Part shown: in pieces, positions 18,759-28,612 of the stretch | Numbering within the stretch: position 1 is the first letter of the stretch | Layout: each line of letters opens with the position of its first letter | Assembly (NCBI RefSeq): GCF_001037465.1 | Contig: NZ_LFCV01000044.1 | Span: 1-43,321, forward strand | DNA length: 43,321 nt | From: Xenorhabdus khoisanae | GTDB lineage: Bacteria; Pseudomonadota; Gammaproteobacteria; Enterobacterales; Enterobacteriaceae | Reading direction: 5' to 3' | The notes under the pieces: model-generated | Told to the model about the DNA's origin: nothing | Database searches by the model: none | The model's input: the letters and a program-made list of their open reading frames with translations, nothing else | Position numbers and translations under genes: made by a program

Positions 18759-20042
18759 TTAGCTTGGGCGATTGCGACTGCGCGTCGGGTTGCCACGGCG
18801 CGGCATATTGGTGCGCCGTGGGTGTCCCCCTGAACGGGCGCGGTTACGGCGCTTGGGTACGGGTAAATCTTTCAGCAATGCATCGCTGTTGTATTTGCTG
18901 ACAGGTATCTGGTGCTGAATATACTCTTCAATAGCAGGTAAGTTCAGCGCGTACTCTTCACATGCCAGGCTGATGGAATGACCACTTTCTCCGGCACGAC
19001 CAGTCCGGCCAATTCGATGGACATAATCTTCACAGTCATCCGGCAGGTCATAGTTAAAGACATGTGTCACTAAGGGGATATGCAACCCACGAGCGGCAAC
19101 ATCGGTGGCGACCAGAATATCCAGATTGCCCTGACTGAATTCTTCGAGGATCCGCAGGCGCTTTTTCTGTGCAACATCACCCGTCAGCAAACCGACGCGG
19201 TGACCATCAGCAGCCAAATGAGCCCAGACGTCTTCACAACGATGTTTGGTGTTGGCAAAAATGATGCAGCGATCAGGCCACTCTTCTTCCAGCAAAGTCT
19301 GTAGCAGACGCATTTTTTCTTCATTGGAAGGATAAAACAGCTCTTCCTGAATGCGATGCCCTGTTTTCTGCAAGGGTTCTACTTCCACATATTCAGGATT
19401 ATTCATTTGTTCGAAGGCCAGTTCACGCACCCGGTAAGACAGCGTTGCAGAAAACAGCAAGTTCATTCTTTCAGTCGCTGCTGGGATCCGGCGGAACAAC
19501 CAACGGATGTCTTTGATAAAGCCCAGGTCATACATGCGATCGGCTTCATCAAGTACGACAACTTGAATGGCACCAAGCTGGATATGCCCCTGTTTTGTGT
19601 AATCGATCAGGCGACCGGTTGTACCAATGACGATATCGACGCCAGATTCTAACACCTTAAGTTGCTTATCATAGCCATCGCCACCATAAGCAAGACCCAT
19701 TTTCAATCCGGTGACTTCTGCCAGTTCTTCTGCATCAGAATAAATCTGGACAGCCAGTTCGCGGGTAGGAGCCATAATCAGCGCCCTTGGCTGATTGATT
19801 TTACGCTCCTTAGCAGCAGGATTAGCCAGTAAATAGTTGAAAGTAGACGTCAGAAATGCCAGCGTCTTGCCTGTTCCGGTTTGTGCTTGCCCCGCAACAT
19901 CTCGGCCTTCGACAGTAAAAGGCAATGTTAGCGCCTGTATCGGCGTGCAGTTTGAAAACCCTTTTTTATCAAGAGCTTCTAAGATTTTTGGGTGCAATGC
20001 GAAGTCGGAAAACTTCTTTTCTGTCAAATGTGTTTTGCTCAT
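18759..20042 (-). CDS. rhlB: DEAD-box RNA helicase RhlB
   Basis: The ATP-dependent RNA helicase of the RNA degradosome, bound by RNase E. The 427 residues show the Q motif (FSNCTPIQ), motif I AQTGTGKT (53-60), PTRELA, DEAD (165-168), SAT, the C-terminal RecA domain with [12 protein letters not shown] and [10 protein letters not shown], and an Arg-rich tail (from about 395, [14 protein letters not shown]). The tail in E. coli RhlB contributes to RNA binding. It is divergent from trxA across a 120-nt gap. Confidence 0.97.
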   Translation of the reverse strand: MSKTHLTEKKFSDFALHPKILEALDKKGFSNCTPIQALTLPFTVEGRDVAGQAQTGTGKTLAFLTSTFNYLLANPAAKERKINQPRALIMAPTRELAVQIYSDAEELAEVTGLKMGLAYGGDGYDKQLKVLESGVDIVIGTTGRLIDYTKQGHIQLGAIQVVVLDEADRMYDLGFIKDIRWLFRRIPAATERMNLLFSATLSYRVRELAFEQMNNPEYVEVEPLQKTGHRIQEELFYPSNEEKMRLLQTLLEEEWPDRCIIFANTKHRCEDVWAHLAADGHRVGLLTGDVAQKKRLRILEEFSQGNLDILVATDVAARGLHIPLVTHVFNYDLPDDCEDYVHRIGRTGRAGESGHSISLACEEYALNLPAIEEYIQHQIPVSKYNSDALLKDLPVPKRRNRARSGGHPRRTNMPRRGNPTRSRNRPS

Positions 20043-20121
20043 AGCGTGGTAGAATATCAGTTAACTATTGCTTTAAGAAAGTGTATCCGCTGAAATAAAG
20101 ACACCCGTATGTTGGTTAATG

Positions 20122-20136
20122 TACAGTGATACTGTA
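20122..20136. repeat. 15-bp perfect dyad in the rhlB-trxA gap
   Basis: TACAGT-GAT-ACTGTA forms a perfect 6-3-6 inverted repeat, 26 nt before the trxA ATG. It is placed where a regulator could act on the trxA transcript start, or it could form a small hairpin in the leader. I do not recognise it as the site of a known regulator. Confidence 0.5.
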
Positions 20137-20162
20137 AAAGATTTTATTTTTGGAGTAAAAAA

Positions 20163-20489
20163 ATGAGTGCGAATATTACCCATCTGACCGATGCTGGTTT
20201 TGAAAACGATGTACTGAAAGCAGAAGGTCTGATCCTCGTTGATTTTTGGGCTGAGTGGTGTGGTCCTTGCAAAATGATTGCCCCTATTCTGGATGAAATT
20301 TCTGAAGAATACGCAGGCAAACTGACTATCGCCAAGTTAAACGTTGATGATAACCCAAATACAGCACCAAAATACGGTATTCGCGGTATTCCTACACTGA
20401 TTTTGTTTAAGAATGGTGAAGTGGCAGCGACAAAAGTGGGAGCTTTGTCAAAAACTCAGTTGAAAGAGTTTTTGGAGCAGTACCTCTAA
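20163..20489 (+). CDS. trxA: Thioredoxin 1
   Basis: The main cytoplasmic dithiol reductant, recycled by thioredoxin reductase and used by ribonucleotide reductase, methionine sulfoxide reductases and others. The 108 residues hold the WCGPC active site with Cys33 and Cys36, the buried Asp27 (LVDFWAEW) and the cis-proline loop GIPT. TGGAG 8 nt upstream is the ribosome binding site. It is divergent from rhlB and followed by the rho leader, as in E. coli. Confidence 0.98.
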   Translation: MSANITHLTDAGFENDVLKAEGLILVDFWAEWCGPCKMIAPILDEISEEYAGKLTIAKLNVDDNPNTAPKYGIRGIPTLILFKNGEVAATKVGALSKTQLKEFLEQYL

Positions 20490-20673
20490 TTTAGAGTCTG
20501 GTCACAGTAATTACGGGCGTTTAGCGTATAGAGTGATTTATCCTATTGACCGCTAGACGTCCGCTACGAAGCGTGGTAAGTTAGCGACCACGTGCTTGTA
20601 TGAAACATTACTTGTATGAAACCTTGCATGAGTGAATTCTTTATTCGATATAAAGGGTTATTGATGCAAAGAG

Positions 20674-20702
20674 TTGACATTAAGCCTGTTGCATACTAAA
20701 CA
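20674..20702 (+). promoter_or_regulatory. Candidate rho promoter
   Basis: TTGACA (20674-20679, perfect -35) and TAAACA (20697-20702, weak -10) are 17 nt apart. It would give a leader of about 450 nt upstream of rho. The -10 matches only 3 of 6. Confidence 0.4.
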
Positions 20703-20833
20703 ATCTGTAGTGTCTGATAAATCTGTTATTTCTGGATCACCTGAAGTATCTGATAGCATATCGCATTTAGTAAAGTTTCTGAGCCTATATACGGAGCATT
20801 CGGTATATAGCTTGGTACGCTGATAGCGTCCTG

Positions 20834-20932
20834 ATGCTGAACATCTTTAAGCAGGGTGTTTTTATAGTTATAACAGGATGTTTTATAGTTATAAACAGTG
20901 CTCACACCGAGATAATGCTTACGCTGAGATAG
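20834..20932 (+). CDS. Possible 32-residue leader ORF upstream of rho
   Basis: The frame starts with ATG at 20834, ends with TAG at 20930-20932 and codes for a hydrophobic peptide (MLNIFKQGVFIVITG at its start) in which the leader's direct repeat produces a doubled FIVI. Its size resembles the 33-residue RhoL of E. coli, but no sequence similarity is evident and there is no Shine-Dalgarno sequence. It may simply be a chance frame. Confidence 0.2.
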   Translation: MLNIFKQGVFIVITGCFIVINSAHTEIMLTLR

Positions 20933-21162
20933 TTCCGATATTGAAGTTAACCACGTTTTGTTATTATCTCAGTCGTGTTTTGACAGTTTGTCAGCCTTAT
21001 TTTGAAATCAATCAGAGTACTTCAAACTATTGCCTTGTAATATAATTTAATATGTTAGAAGGATTTATTCGTTTCTGGTACAAATAAACAGGCACCGATA
21101 ACGCTGCCATACCATTCACGTTCATAGTTCGAGATATACCCCGAGTTAAAGAACCCACCATT

Positions 21163-22422
21163 ATGAATCTTACCGAATTAAAGAATACGCCGGTATCTGA
21201 GTTGATTACTCTCGGCGAAAATATGGGGCTGGAAAATCTGGCTCGTATGCGTAAGCAAGACATCATTTTCTCTATTCTCAAACAGCATGCGAAAAGCGGA
21301 GAGGATATTTTCGGAGATGGTGTGCTGGAGATATTACAGGATGGATTTGGTTTCCTCCGCTCCGCAGACAGTTCTTACCTTGCAGGTCCTGATGATATCT
21401 ACGTTTCTCCTAGTCAAATCCGCCGCTTTAACCTCCGTACCGGTGACACCATTTCAGGGAAAATCCGCCCGCCAAAAGAAGGTGAACGTTATTTTGCCTT
21501 GCTGAAAGTTAATGAAGTTAACTTTGACAAGCCTGAAAACGCCCGCAGTAAAATCTTGTTTGAAAACCTGACACCACTTCATGCCAACAACCGTTTGCGC
21601 ATGGAACGCGGTAATGGTTCTACTGAGGATTTGACTGCCCGAGTTCTGGATTTGGCAGCGCCGATTGGCCGTGGTCAGCGTGGCCTGATTGTTGCTCCGC
21701 CAAAAGCAGGTAAAACCATGCTGCTGCAAAATATTGCAGCTAACATCGCCCACAACTACCCAGACTGTGTTCTGATGGTTCTTCTGATTGATGAACGTCC
21801 AGAAGAAGTGACCGAAATGCAGCGTCTGGTAAAAGGCGAAGTGATTGCTTCAACCTTTGATGAACCCGCTTCCCGCCACGTGCAAGTGGCTGAAATGGTC
21901 ATCGAAAAAGCAAAACGTCTGGTTGAGCACAAAAAAGACGTTATTATTCTGCTGGACTCCATTACTCGTCTGGCCCGTGCATATAACACCGTGGTTCCTG
22001 CTTCCGGTAAGGTATTGACCGGTGGTGTGGATGCGAATGCGCTGCATCGTCCAAAACGTTTCTTTGGTGCAGCACGTAATGTTGAAGAAGGCGGTAGCCT
22101 GACCATTATCGCAACGGCGCTGGTTGATACCGGTTCTAAGATGGATGAGGTCATTTACGAAGAATTTAAAGGTACAGGTAACATGGAGCTGCACCTGTCC
22201 CGTAAGATTGCTGAAAAACGTGTTTTCCCTGCCATTGATTACAACCGTTCTGGAACACGTAAAGAAGAGTTGCTCACTACTCAGGATGAGCTACAGAAGA
22301 TGTGGATTCTACGTAAGATCATTCACCCGATGGGTGAAACCGATGCAATGGAATTCCTTATCAACAAACTGGCTATGACAAAAACAAACGAAGAGTTCTT
22401 CGACTTTATGAAACGTTCATAG
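21163..22422 (+). CDS. rho: Transcription termination factor Rho
   Basis: A hexameric RNA-dependent ATPase that terminates transcription. The 419 residues match the E. coli length. Visible are the N-terminal helical domain [15 protein letters not shown], the cold-shock-like primary RNA-binding domain (about 52-118, with [23 protein letters not shown]), Walker A PPKAGKT near 179-185, the Walker B region [16 protein letters not shown], the Q and R loops with [12 protein letters not shown], and the C-terminal [11 protein letters not shown]. It is a single gene with its own intrinsic terminator. Confidence 0.98.
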   Translation: MNLTELKNTPVSELITLGENMGLENLARMRKQDIIFSILKQHAKSGEDIFGDGVLEILQDGFGFLRSADSSYLAGPDDIYVSPSQIRRFNLRTGDTISGKIRPPKEGERYFALLKVNEVNFDKPENARSKILFENLTPLHANNRLRMERGNGSTEDLTARVLDLAAPIGRGQRGLIVAPPKAGKTMLLQNIAANIAHNYPDCVLMVLLIDERPEEVTEMQRLVKGEVIASTFDEPASRHVQVAEMVIEKAKRLVEHKKDVIILLDSITRLARAYNTVVPASGKVLTGGVDANALHRPKRFFGAARNVEEGGSLTIIATALVDTGSKMDEVIYEEFKGTGNMELHLSRKIAEKRVFPAIDYNRSGTRKEELLTTQDELQKMWILRKIIHPMGETDAMEFLINKLAMTKTNEEFFDFMKRS

Positions 22423-22464
22423 TTCTGAAATAGTTTTGAATAAAGAAAAGCAGCTATTACACCA

Positions 22465-22493
22465 AAGCGCCACGTTCCTGTGGCGTTTTTTTT
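22465..22493 (+). terminator. rho intrinsic terminator
   Basis: A 9-bp stem (AAGCGCCAC at 22465-22473, GTGGCGTTT at 22480-22488, one G-T pair) with a 6-nt loop runs into an eight-T tract at 22486-22493. It is 43 nt past the rho stop. Confidence 0.92.
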
Positions 22494-22778
22494 ATCAGTG
22501 ACTTACTCTATTGGCCTGAAATGGTACATTTTTTGCATGTTTTTCGAATGATTAAATGAGTATTTTCTGAACAGACACTTTATAGTGCCTTATAGATAGT
22601 TGCTCAGTAGATGATTATCAGTCACGTTTTACCATTTGCATGATCCATTTGATAATTTTTATAAATCAGGACGCCTTGTTTTGTTAACAGGGAATTTACG
22701 GGTTTGGGGTTGAATGGGACATCCATAAGTGAACGAATAATAGATGCCCCATCATTATTTTTACAGAGAGTTGTTATT
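22494..22778 (+). other. Region upstream of the wec (ECA) operon
   Basis: This AT-rich interval between the rho terminator and wecA must hold the main promoter of the enterobacterial common antigen operon. The best sigma-70-like pair is TTGCAT at 22636-22641 with TATAAA at 22660-22665, spacing 18 nt; a GATAAT at 22651-22656 is an alternative -10. A small palindrome CACT-TTAT-AGTG is at 22577-22588. No gene is seen. Confidence 0.4.
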
Positions 22779-23867
22779 GTGAATATTCCTAGCATGAGTG
22801 TCGAAATTTTTTGCGTATTTATATTCTCATTCGCATTTTTGTTTGTGGCTCGCAAAGTAGCAAAAAAAATTGGGTTGGTTGATAAACCAAATTACCGTAA
22901 ACGCCACCATGGCTTAATTCCTTTGGTTGGTGGAATATCTGTTTTTTTTAGTGTTTGTTTTGCATTCGTTATCACGAAAGAGTTCATTCCTCATAAGTGG
23001 CTATACTTGGCTTGTGCAGGAGTATTAGTTTTTATTGGTGCATTAGATGACCGTTTTGATATCAGCGTGAAGATTCGGGCAACCATCCAAGCGCTCGTTG
23101 GTATCGGCATGATGCATTTTGCCGGCCTTAAGCTTGAAAGCTTGGGTAATACCTTCGGACCATGGGAAATGACACTGGGTCCATTCAGCTACGTTGTGAC
23201 TTTATTTGCTGTTTGGGCTGCCATCAACGCTTTCAATATGGTGGATGGTATCGATGGTTTGTTGGGCGGACTCTCTTGTGTCTCGTTCGGCGCATTGGGG
23301 ATTATGCTGTATGAAAATGGCAATACAGCACTGGCATTTTGGTGTTTTACGTTTATTGCAGGGATCTTGCCTTATATATTTCTCAATCTAGGTTTAGTCG
23401 GAAAACGTTTCAAAGTATTCATGGGGGATGCAGGGAGTACCCTCATTGGTTTTACTATTATTTGGTTACTGACTACAACGACTCAAGGGGAAAGCCCTTC
23501 TATCAGACCTGTGACAGCACTGTGGATAATCGCGATCCCATTAATGGACATGGTTGCCATTATGTATCGTCGATTGCGTAAGGGAATGAGCCCGTTTTCT
23601 CCGGATCGCCAACATATCCACCATTTGATCATGCGTGCCGGATTTACTTCTCGCCAGGCATTCATCTTGATTACTTTAGCAGCCGTTTTGTTGGCATCGG
23701 TTGGAATTATTGGAGAACGGTTAAGCTTTGTTCCTGAATGGGTGATGTTGGCATTATTTTTGCTTGCTTTTGTGCTATATGGCTATTGCATCAAACGAGC
23801 ATGGCGTGTAGCCCGTTTTATCAAACGGTGTAAACGTCGTATGCACCGGGCAGCAAGTCATCATTAA
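22779..23867 (+). CDS. wecA: UDP-GlcNAc:undecaprenyl-phosphate GlcNAc-1-phosphate transferase
   Basis: The membrane enzyme that starts common antigen (and often O-antigen) synthesis by forming Und-PP-GlcNAc. I set the start at a GTG at 22779: from there the 362-residue product reaches ARKVAKKIGLVDKP after 23 residues, exactly as in E. coli WecA, whereas an upstream ATG (22704) adds an unlikely 25-residue extension. Multiple TM segments are present. Catalytic motifs are DDRFD (cytoplasmic loop), NAFNMVDGIDGL, MGDAGS and the RQHIHH histidine motif. First gene of the ECA operon. Confidence 0.95.
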   Translation: MNIPSMSVEIFCVFIFSFAFLFVARKVAKKIGLVDKPNYRKRHHGLIPLVGGISVFFSVCFAFVITKEFIPHKWLYLACAGVLVFIGALDDRFDISVKIRATIQALVGIGMMHFAGLKLESLGNTFGPWEMTLGPFSYVVTLFAVWAAINAFNMVDGIDGLLGGLSCVSFGALGIMLYENGNTALAFWCFTFIAGILPYIFLNLGLVGKRFKVFMGDAGSTLIGFTIIWLLTTTTQGESPSIRPVTALWIIAIPLMDMVAIMYRRLRKGMSPFSPDRQHIHHLIMRAGFTSRQAFILITLAAVLLASVGIIGERLSFVPEWVMLALFLLAFVLYGYCIKRAWRVARFIKRCKRRMHRAASHH

Positions 23868-23897
23868 TACATTGACTTATCAAAGAGGTTTTGTGCA

Positions 23898-24980
23898 GTG
23901 ATAAACTCAGAAACGCAACCTAAACAGGATCAACAGGCTATAGAGCATGAGCTGGATATTCGTGCGCTGTGTTATGCTCTGTGGCGTGGAAAGATATGGA
24001 TTATCGCACTGGCAATCATTTTCGCTGCCGTCGCTCTGAGTGCATCTTCTCTGATGCAGCAAAAGTGGAGCGCAACCGCTGTTGTGGATTTACCGACGAC
24101 CAATAATCTGGGTAGCTATTACTCGCAACAACAATTCTTGCGTAATTTGGATACCCATATCAATGCCTCACCAGAAGCACAATTGCCGACTATTCCCGAT
24201 GGCGCATACAAAGAATTCATGATACAGGTTGCGGCGTATGATACCCGTCGTGAATTCTGGCTTGATTCTGATTATTACAAACAGCGCAGGAAAGGGACGA
24301 CCAAAGCGGATGCCGTGTTGCTGGATGAGTTGATCAACAATATTCAAATCACGCGGAGTGATGACCGAAAAGTCCCCAATGACAATATCAAGTTGACAGC
24401 AGAAACAGCAGTTGATGCGAACCAACTGCTGCGCAGATATATTGCTTTTGCCAATCAACGGGCAAGTACCCATCTGAACAACGAAATTAAAGGTGCATGG
24501 GCGACACGAACCCAATCAATGAAAGCATTGGTTAAACGTCAGGAGATGGTAGCCAAGGCAATGTACAATCGTGAATTGAATGTCTTGCAGCAGTCATTGA
24601 AAGTGGCTGAGAAACAAGGTATTCACCGTAATCAAACAAACATTCCTATCGAAGAATTGCCTGAATCTAAAATGTTTATGTTGGGTATGCCATTGTTGCA
24701 AGCCCAGATTGAAACGTTGGAAGCTACGGGCCCGAATTACAGCATCGATTATGATCAAAACATGGCGATGCTGGCTACATTGAATGTCGGCCCGACTTTA
24801 CAGGGTACTTTCCAGACTTACCGTTATCTCAGAACACCCGAGGAACCTGTCAATCGGGACAGCCCTCGCCGTGCTTTCATGATGATTATGTGGGGTGCCA
24901 TTGGCATGTTGGTTGGTGCTGGAGTTGCTTTGGTAAAGCGCTCACGCTCCGTCAGTCCATATAATACTTCATGTAAATAA
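23898..24980 (+). CDS. wzzE: ECA polysaccharide chain-length regulator
   Basis: A polysaccharide co-polymerase that sets the modal length of common antigen. The 360 residues have a cytoplasmic N-terminus, TM1 at about 33-52, a periplasmic region (GSYYSQQQFLRNLD, AYKEF, DTRREFWLDSDYYKQR) and a C-terminal TM preceded by RTPEEPVNRDSPRRAF, the Wzz signature. It starts with GTG, 9 nt after AGAGG. The product is somewhat longer than the 348-residue E. coli protein. Confidence 0.95.
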   Translation: MINSETQPKQDQQAIEHELDIRALCYALWRGKIWIIALAIIFAAVALSASSLMQQKWSATAVVDLPTTNNLGSYYSQQQFLRNLDTHINASPEAQLPTIPDGAYKEFMIQVAAYDTRREFWLDSDYYKQRRKGTTKADAVLLDELINNIQITRSDDRKVPNDNIKLTAETAVDANQLLRRYIAFANQRASTHLNNEIKGAWATRTQSMKALVKRQEMVAKAMYNRELNVLQQSLKVAEKQGIHRNQTNIPIEELPESKMFMLGMPLLQAQIETLEATGPNYSIDYDQNMAMLATLNVGPTLQGTFQTYRYLRTPEEPVNRDSPRRAFMMIMWGAIGMLVGAGVALVKRSRSVSPYNTSCK

Positions 24981-25001
24981 CTCATCAGTTTTTCAGGGTT
25001 A

Positions 25002-25100
25002 ATGACTGTTCTCGGTAACCTGTATCTGTGTGCATCTTGCTCGGAAGTAGGAATGGAAATGGTAATTAACCCTCCGCTTTTGTGGAAGCATTTGCAATGA
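25002..25100 (+). CDS. Possible 32-residue ORF in the wzzE-wecB gap
   Basis: The 142-nt gap between wzzE and wecB is the largest inside an otherwise tight operon. This frame (MTVLGNLYLCASCSEVG...WKHLQ) has a CxxC pair and AGGG 3 nt before its ATG, closer than usual. There is no recognised homologue, and it may be non-coding leader sequence for wecB. Confidence 0.2.
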   Translation: MTVLGNLYLCASCSEVGMEMVINPPLLWKHLQ

Positions 25101-25122
25101 TTGACAAAATAAGAGAGCCACT

Positions 25123-26253
25123 GTGAAAGTGTTGACTGTGTTTGGTACTCGACCGGAAGCCATCAAAATGGCACCGTTGGTACACGCATTGGCTAGGGAT
25201 ACTGCCTTTGACGCAAAAGTGTGTGTCACTGCCCAGCATAGAGAGATGTTGGATCAGGTGTTGCATTTGTTCGGAATAACGCCAGATTTTGATCTCAACA
25301 TCATGCAAAAAGGGCAGGATCTCACGGATATTACCTGCCGGATCCTGCAAGGTATAAAGCCTGTATTGGAAGAATTTAAACCGGATGTGGTGTTGGTGCA
25401 TGGCGATACGACTACGACTATGGCAACCAGTCTGGCCGCATTCTATCAGCATATTCCTGTGGGCCATGTCGAAGCAGGGCTGAGGACCGGAGACCTTTAT
25501 TCTCCCTGGCCGGAAGAAGCCAACCGTAAAATTGCCGGACACTTGGCGATGTACCACTTTGCGCCAACGGAAAACTCCAGAAATAATCTCTTAAAAGAGT
25601 CTATTGCAGAAAATCGTATTTTTGTTACAGGTAATACGGTTATTGATGCTCTGCTGTCGGTACGTGACCGCATCATGAATGACGAAGCCATATATGGCCA
25701 GCTTGCTGAACTTTATTCCTTCATTGATCCGAATAAAAAAATGATTCTGGTGACAGGCCATCGTCGTGAGAGCTTTGGTGAAGGGTTTGAGCGCATATGT
25801 GAAGCGTTGGCCCAGATTGCCAGAGCGCATCCTGAAGTTCAGGTGGTTTATCCGGTTCATTTGAACCCAAATGTCAGTGAACCCGTTAAGCGTATTTTGC
25901 ATGACATTGATAACGTTATCCTTATCAAACCTCAGGATTACCTGCCATTCGTCTATTTGATGAATCATGCCTACATGATTTTGACCGACTCAGGCGGCAT
26001 TCAGGAAGAAGCCCCTTCTTTGGGAAAACCTGTTCTGGTTATGCGCAGCACCACCGAACGACCTGAAGCGATTGATGCGGGGACGGTGCGATTGGTGGGG
26101 ACAGAAACACAAACTATTGTTGCAGAAGTGACGCGCTTATTGACGGATGACATCGCTTACCAACAGATGAGCCATGCCCATAATCCTTACGGTGATGGTA
26201 AGGCTTGCCAGCGAATTCTTGAAGCATTAAAGAAAAATCAGGTGACATTATGA
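25123..26253 (+). CDS. wecB: UDP-GlcNAc 2-epimerase (non-hydrolysing)
   Basis: Interconverts UDP-GlcNAc and UDP-ManNAc, the first step towards the ManNAcA residue. The 376 residues equal the E. coli length and keep [13 protein letters not shown] (7-19), [36 protein letters not shown] and [22 protein letters not shown]. It is cytoplasmic, with a GT-B fold. It overlaps wecC by 4 nt (ATGA). Confidence 0.97.
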   Translation: MKVLTVFGTRPEAIKMAPLVHALARDTAFDAKVCVTAQHREMLDQVLHLFGITPDFDLNIMQKGQDLTDITCRILQGIKPVLEEFKPDVVLVHGDTTTTMATSLAAFYQHIPVGHVEAGLRTGDLYSPWPEEANRKIAGHLAMYHFAPTENSRNNLLKESIAENRIFVTGNTVIDALLSVRDRIMNDEAIYGQLAELYSFIDPNKKMILVTGHRRESFGEGFERICEALAQIARAHPEVQVVYPVHLNPNVSEPVKRILHDIDNVILIKPQDYLPFVYLMNHAYMILTDSGGIQEEAPSLGKPVLVMRSTTERPEAIDAGTVRLVGTETQTIVAEVTRLLTDDIAYQQMSHAHNPYGDGKACQRILEALKKNQVTL

Positions 26254-27512
26254 GTTTTGAAACAATTTCTGTGATCGGGCTTGGTTATATTGGCTTACCC
26301 ACCGCAGCAGCATTTGCCTCCCGCAAAAAAACCGTCATTGGTGTGGATGTCAATCAACATGCGGTAGAGACGATCAACCGTGGCGCAATTCATATCGTTG
26401 AACCTGATTTAGAGAAAGTGGTGCAAGTTGCCGTTGAAGGCGGTTATTTGAAAGCCGTAACAGTTCCACAAACTGCGGACGCTTTCTTGATTGCCGTGCC
26501 TACGCCTTTCAAAGGCGATCACGAACCGGACATGGCTTATGTGCACTCTGCTGCGGAATCAATAGCGCCAGTCTTGAAGAAAGGTGACTTAATCATTCTG
26601 GAATCTACTTCGCCGGTTGGTGCGACAGAACAGATGGCAGAGTGGTTGGCTGCGGCACGCCCTGATCTTTCATTTCCCCAACAATCGGGCGAAGATTCGG
26701 ACATTGATATCGCTTATTGTCCTGAACGCGTATTGCCGGGCCAGGTCATGGTGGAATTGATCAAAAACGATCGCGTGGTGGGCGGTATGACAGCCAAATC
26801 ATCCTCCAGAGCAAGCGAACTGTACAAAACTTTCCTTGAAGGCGAATGTGTTATCACTAATGCCAAAACGGCAGAAATGTGCAAACTGACTGAAAACAGT
26901 TTCCGTGATGTCAATATCGCGTTTGCCAATGAGCTTTCTTTGATCTGTGCTGAACAGGGCATTAATGTCTGGGAACTGATTAGTCTGGCAAATCGTCATC
27001 CTCGCGTAAATATCTTGCAGCCCGGACCGGGTGTTGGTGGGCACTGTATCGCGGTCGATCCGTGGTTTATCGTATCCCAGAATCCTGAACAATCTCGTCT
27101 GATTCATACCGCGCGTTTAGTCAATGATGGAAAACCGCTTTGGGTGGTTGATCAAGTGAAATCGGCAGTGGCGGATTGTCTGGCAGAAAGCGGCAAACGG
27201 GCGAGTGAGGTTAAAATTGCTTGTTTTGGGCTGGCTTTCAAACCGAACATTGATGATTTGCGCGAAAGCCCGGCGGTTCACATCACTGAAATGGTTGCAC
27301 AGTGGCATGCAGGGAAAACCGTGGCTGTTGAGCCCAATGTACATGAACTGCCAAAATCATTGACAGGTCTGGTTGAATTGATGGATGTGAACCAGGCATT
27401 GGAAGAGGCAGACGTTGTATTGATGCTGGTGGATCACCGTCAGTTTAAAGCCATTCATGGCGATGAAATCAAACAAAAATGGGTTGTTGATACAAAAGGA
27501 GTTTGGCGTTGA
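26250..27512 (+). CDS. wecC: UDP-N-acetyl-D-mannosamine dehydrogenase
   Basis: An NAD-dependent four-electron oxidation of UDP-ManNAc to UDP-ManNAcA. The 420 residues include the Rossmann motif [12 protein letters not shown] (8-19), [17 protein letters not shown] and the catalytic cysteine Cys266 in [15 protein letters not shown]. The C-terminal UDP-binding domain ([14 protein letters not shown]) follows. Its start and stop overlap its neighbours, which implies translational coupling with wecB and rffG. Confidence 0.97.
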   Translation: MSFETISVIGLGYIGLPTAAAFASRKKTVIGVDVNQHAVETINRGAIHIVEPDLEKVVQVAVEGGYLKAVTVPQTADAFLIAVPTPFKGDHEPDMAYVHSAAESIAPVLKKGDLIILESTSPVGATEQMAEWLAAARPDLSFPQQSGEDSDIDIAYCPERVLPGQVMVELIKNDRVVGGMTAKSSSRASELYKTFLEGECVITNAKTAEMCKLTENSFRDVNIAFANELSLICAEQGINVWELISLANRHPRVNILQPGPGVGGHCIAVDPWFIVSQNPEQSRLIHTARLVNDGKPLWVVDQVKSAVADCLAESGKRASEVKIACFGLAFKPNIDDLRESPAVHITEMVAQWHAGKTVAVEPNVHELPKSLTGLVELMDVNQALEEADVVLMLVDHRQFKAIHGDEIKQKWVVDTKGVWR

Positions 27513-28594
27513 AACGTATTCTTATTACAGGTGGTGCAGGCTTCATCGGCTCTGCGGTTGTTCGTCACATTATCAGTCAGACAGAAGACAGCGTAGTCAT
27601 CGTCGATAACCTGACTTATGCCGGTAACCTTGAATCATTGGCTCCGGTGGCTAATCATCCTCGCTATGCGTTTGAACAGGTGGATATCTGTCAGCGTGAT
27701 GCCTTGGATCGTGTATTCCTGCAATACCAGCCGGATGCGGTTATGCATCTGGCGGCAGAAAGTCATGTTGACCGTTCCATTGATGGGCCAGCCGCCTTTA
27801 TCGAAACCAACATCATTGGTACTTATACTTTATTGGAAGCGGCGCGGGCGTTTTGGCAGCAATTGGATCAGGAAAAACAGGCCAAATTCCGTTTCCACCA
27901 TATCTCAACAGATGAGGTTTATGGTGACCTGCACGGTGAAGACGGCTTCTTTACTGAGACGACGCCTTACGCACCGAGCAGCCCATACTCTGCATCTAAA
28001 GCTTCCAGCGACCATCTGGTCAGGGCGTGGCGTCGTACTTATGGTTTACCGACGGTGATCACCAATTGTTCCAATAACTATGGCCCTTATCACTTCCCTG
28101 AAAAACTAATCCCATTGATTATCCTGAACGCGTTGGCGGGTAAGCCACTGCCGGTTTATGGCAAAGGAGAGCAAATCCGTGACTGGCTGTATGTGGAAGA
28201 TCACGCACGCGCATTGCATTTGGTGGTGTCCAAGGCACAACCCGGTGAAACCTATAACATCGGTGGACATAATGAGCGCAGAAATATCGATGTAGTGGAA
28301 ACGATTTGTGAATTGCTGGAAGAATTTTGTCTTGAAAAAATGTGCCCCGAAAAACCTGCGGGGGTAGAGTATTATCGTGATCTGATTACTTATGTGACGG
28401 ATCGCCCGGGGCATGATATGCGTTACGCAATTGATGCAGCGAAAATTGAACGCGAGCTGGGGTGGACGCCACAAGAAACCTTTGAGTCTGGCATCCGCAA
28501 GACTGTGCAATGGTACTTGGAGAATGAGAATTGGTGGCGTAGGGTTCAGGATGGCTCTTATGCAGGGGAACGTCTTGGGCTGGGAAATGAATAA
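27509..28594 (+). CDS. rffG: dTDP-glucose 4,6-dehydratase 2
   Basis: Makes dTDP-4-keto-6-deoxyglucose for the Fuc4NAc branch. It is an extended short-chain dehydrogenase with the NAD motif GGAGFIG near residue 8, catalytic STDEVYGD and [16 protein letters not shown] choose the TTG at 27509 (361 residues): AAAAGGAG lies 7 nt upstream, and the product begins MKRILITGG like E. coli RffG. A TTG at 27503 would be only 1 nt from that site. The start overlaps the wecC stop as TTGA. Confidence 0.94.
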   Translation: MKRILITGGAGFIGSAVVRHIISQTEDSVVIVDNLTYAGNLESLAPVANHPRYAFEQVDICQRDALDRVFLQYQPDAVMHLAAESHVDRSIDGPAAFIETNIIGTYTLLEAARAFWQQLDQEKQAKFRFHHISTDEVYGDLHGEDGFFTETTPYAPSSPYSASKASSDHLVRAWRRTYGLPTVITNCSNNYGPYHFPEKLIPLIILNALAGKPLPVYGKGEQIRDWLYVEDHARALHLVVSKAQPGETYNIGGHNERRNIDVVETICELLEEFCLEKMCPEKPAGVEYYRDLITYVTDRPGHDMRYAIDAAKIERELGWTPQETFESGIRKTVQWYLENENWWRRVQDGSYAGERLGLGNE

Positions 28595-28612
28595 GCCCGT
28601 CTGGGGGATAGC

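Larger units (their letters stand above)
20490..21162 (+). other. Long rho leader region (673 nt)
   Basis: No substantial gene is seen between trxA and rho. A perfect TTGACA at 20674-20679 with TAAACA 17 nt on is the best promoter candidate. The region holds a 12-bp direct repeat (CTTGTATGAAAC at 20595-20606 and 20611-20622), an imperfect pair of about 20-bp repeats around TTTATAGTTATAA (20857-20877, 20879-20898), a short stem CGTGGT/ACCACG (20572-20577, 20587-20592) and a possible 32-residue ORF. The last 100 nt are relatively C-rich and G-poor, as expected for Rho loading. E. coli rho is autoregulated through Rho-dependent termination in its leader; the same is inferred here. Confidence 0.6.

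Noticed and set aside
20122-20136. LexA box in the trxA leader
   Set aside because: The LexA consensus is CTG-N10-CAG; this dyad has the opposite half-site order and a 3-nt spacer.
20595-20622. CRISPR or other array-like repeats in the rho leader
   Set aside because: Only two 12-bp copies with a 4-nt gap are present, far from CRISPR dimensions, and there are no cas genes in the window.
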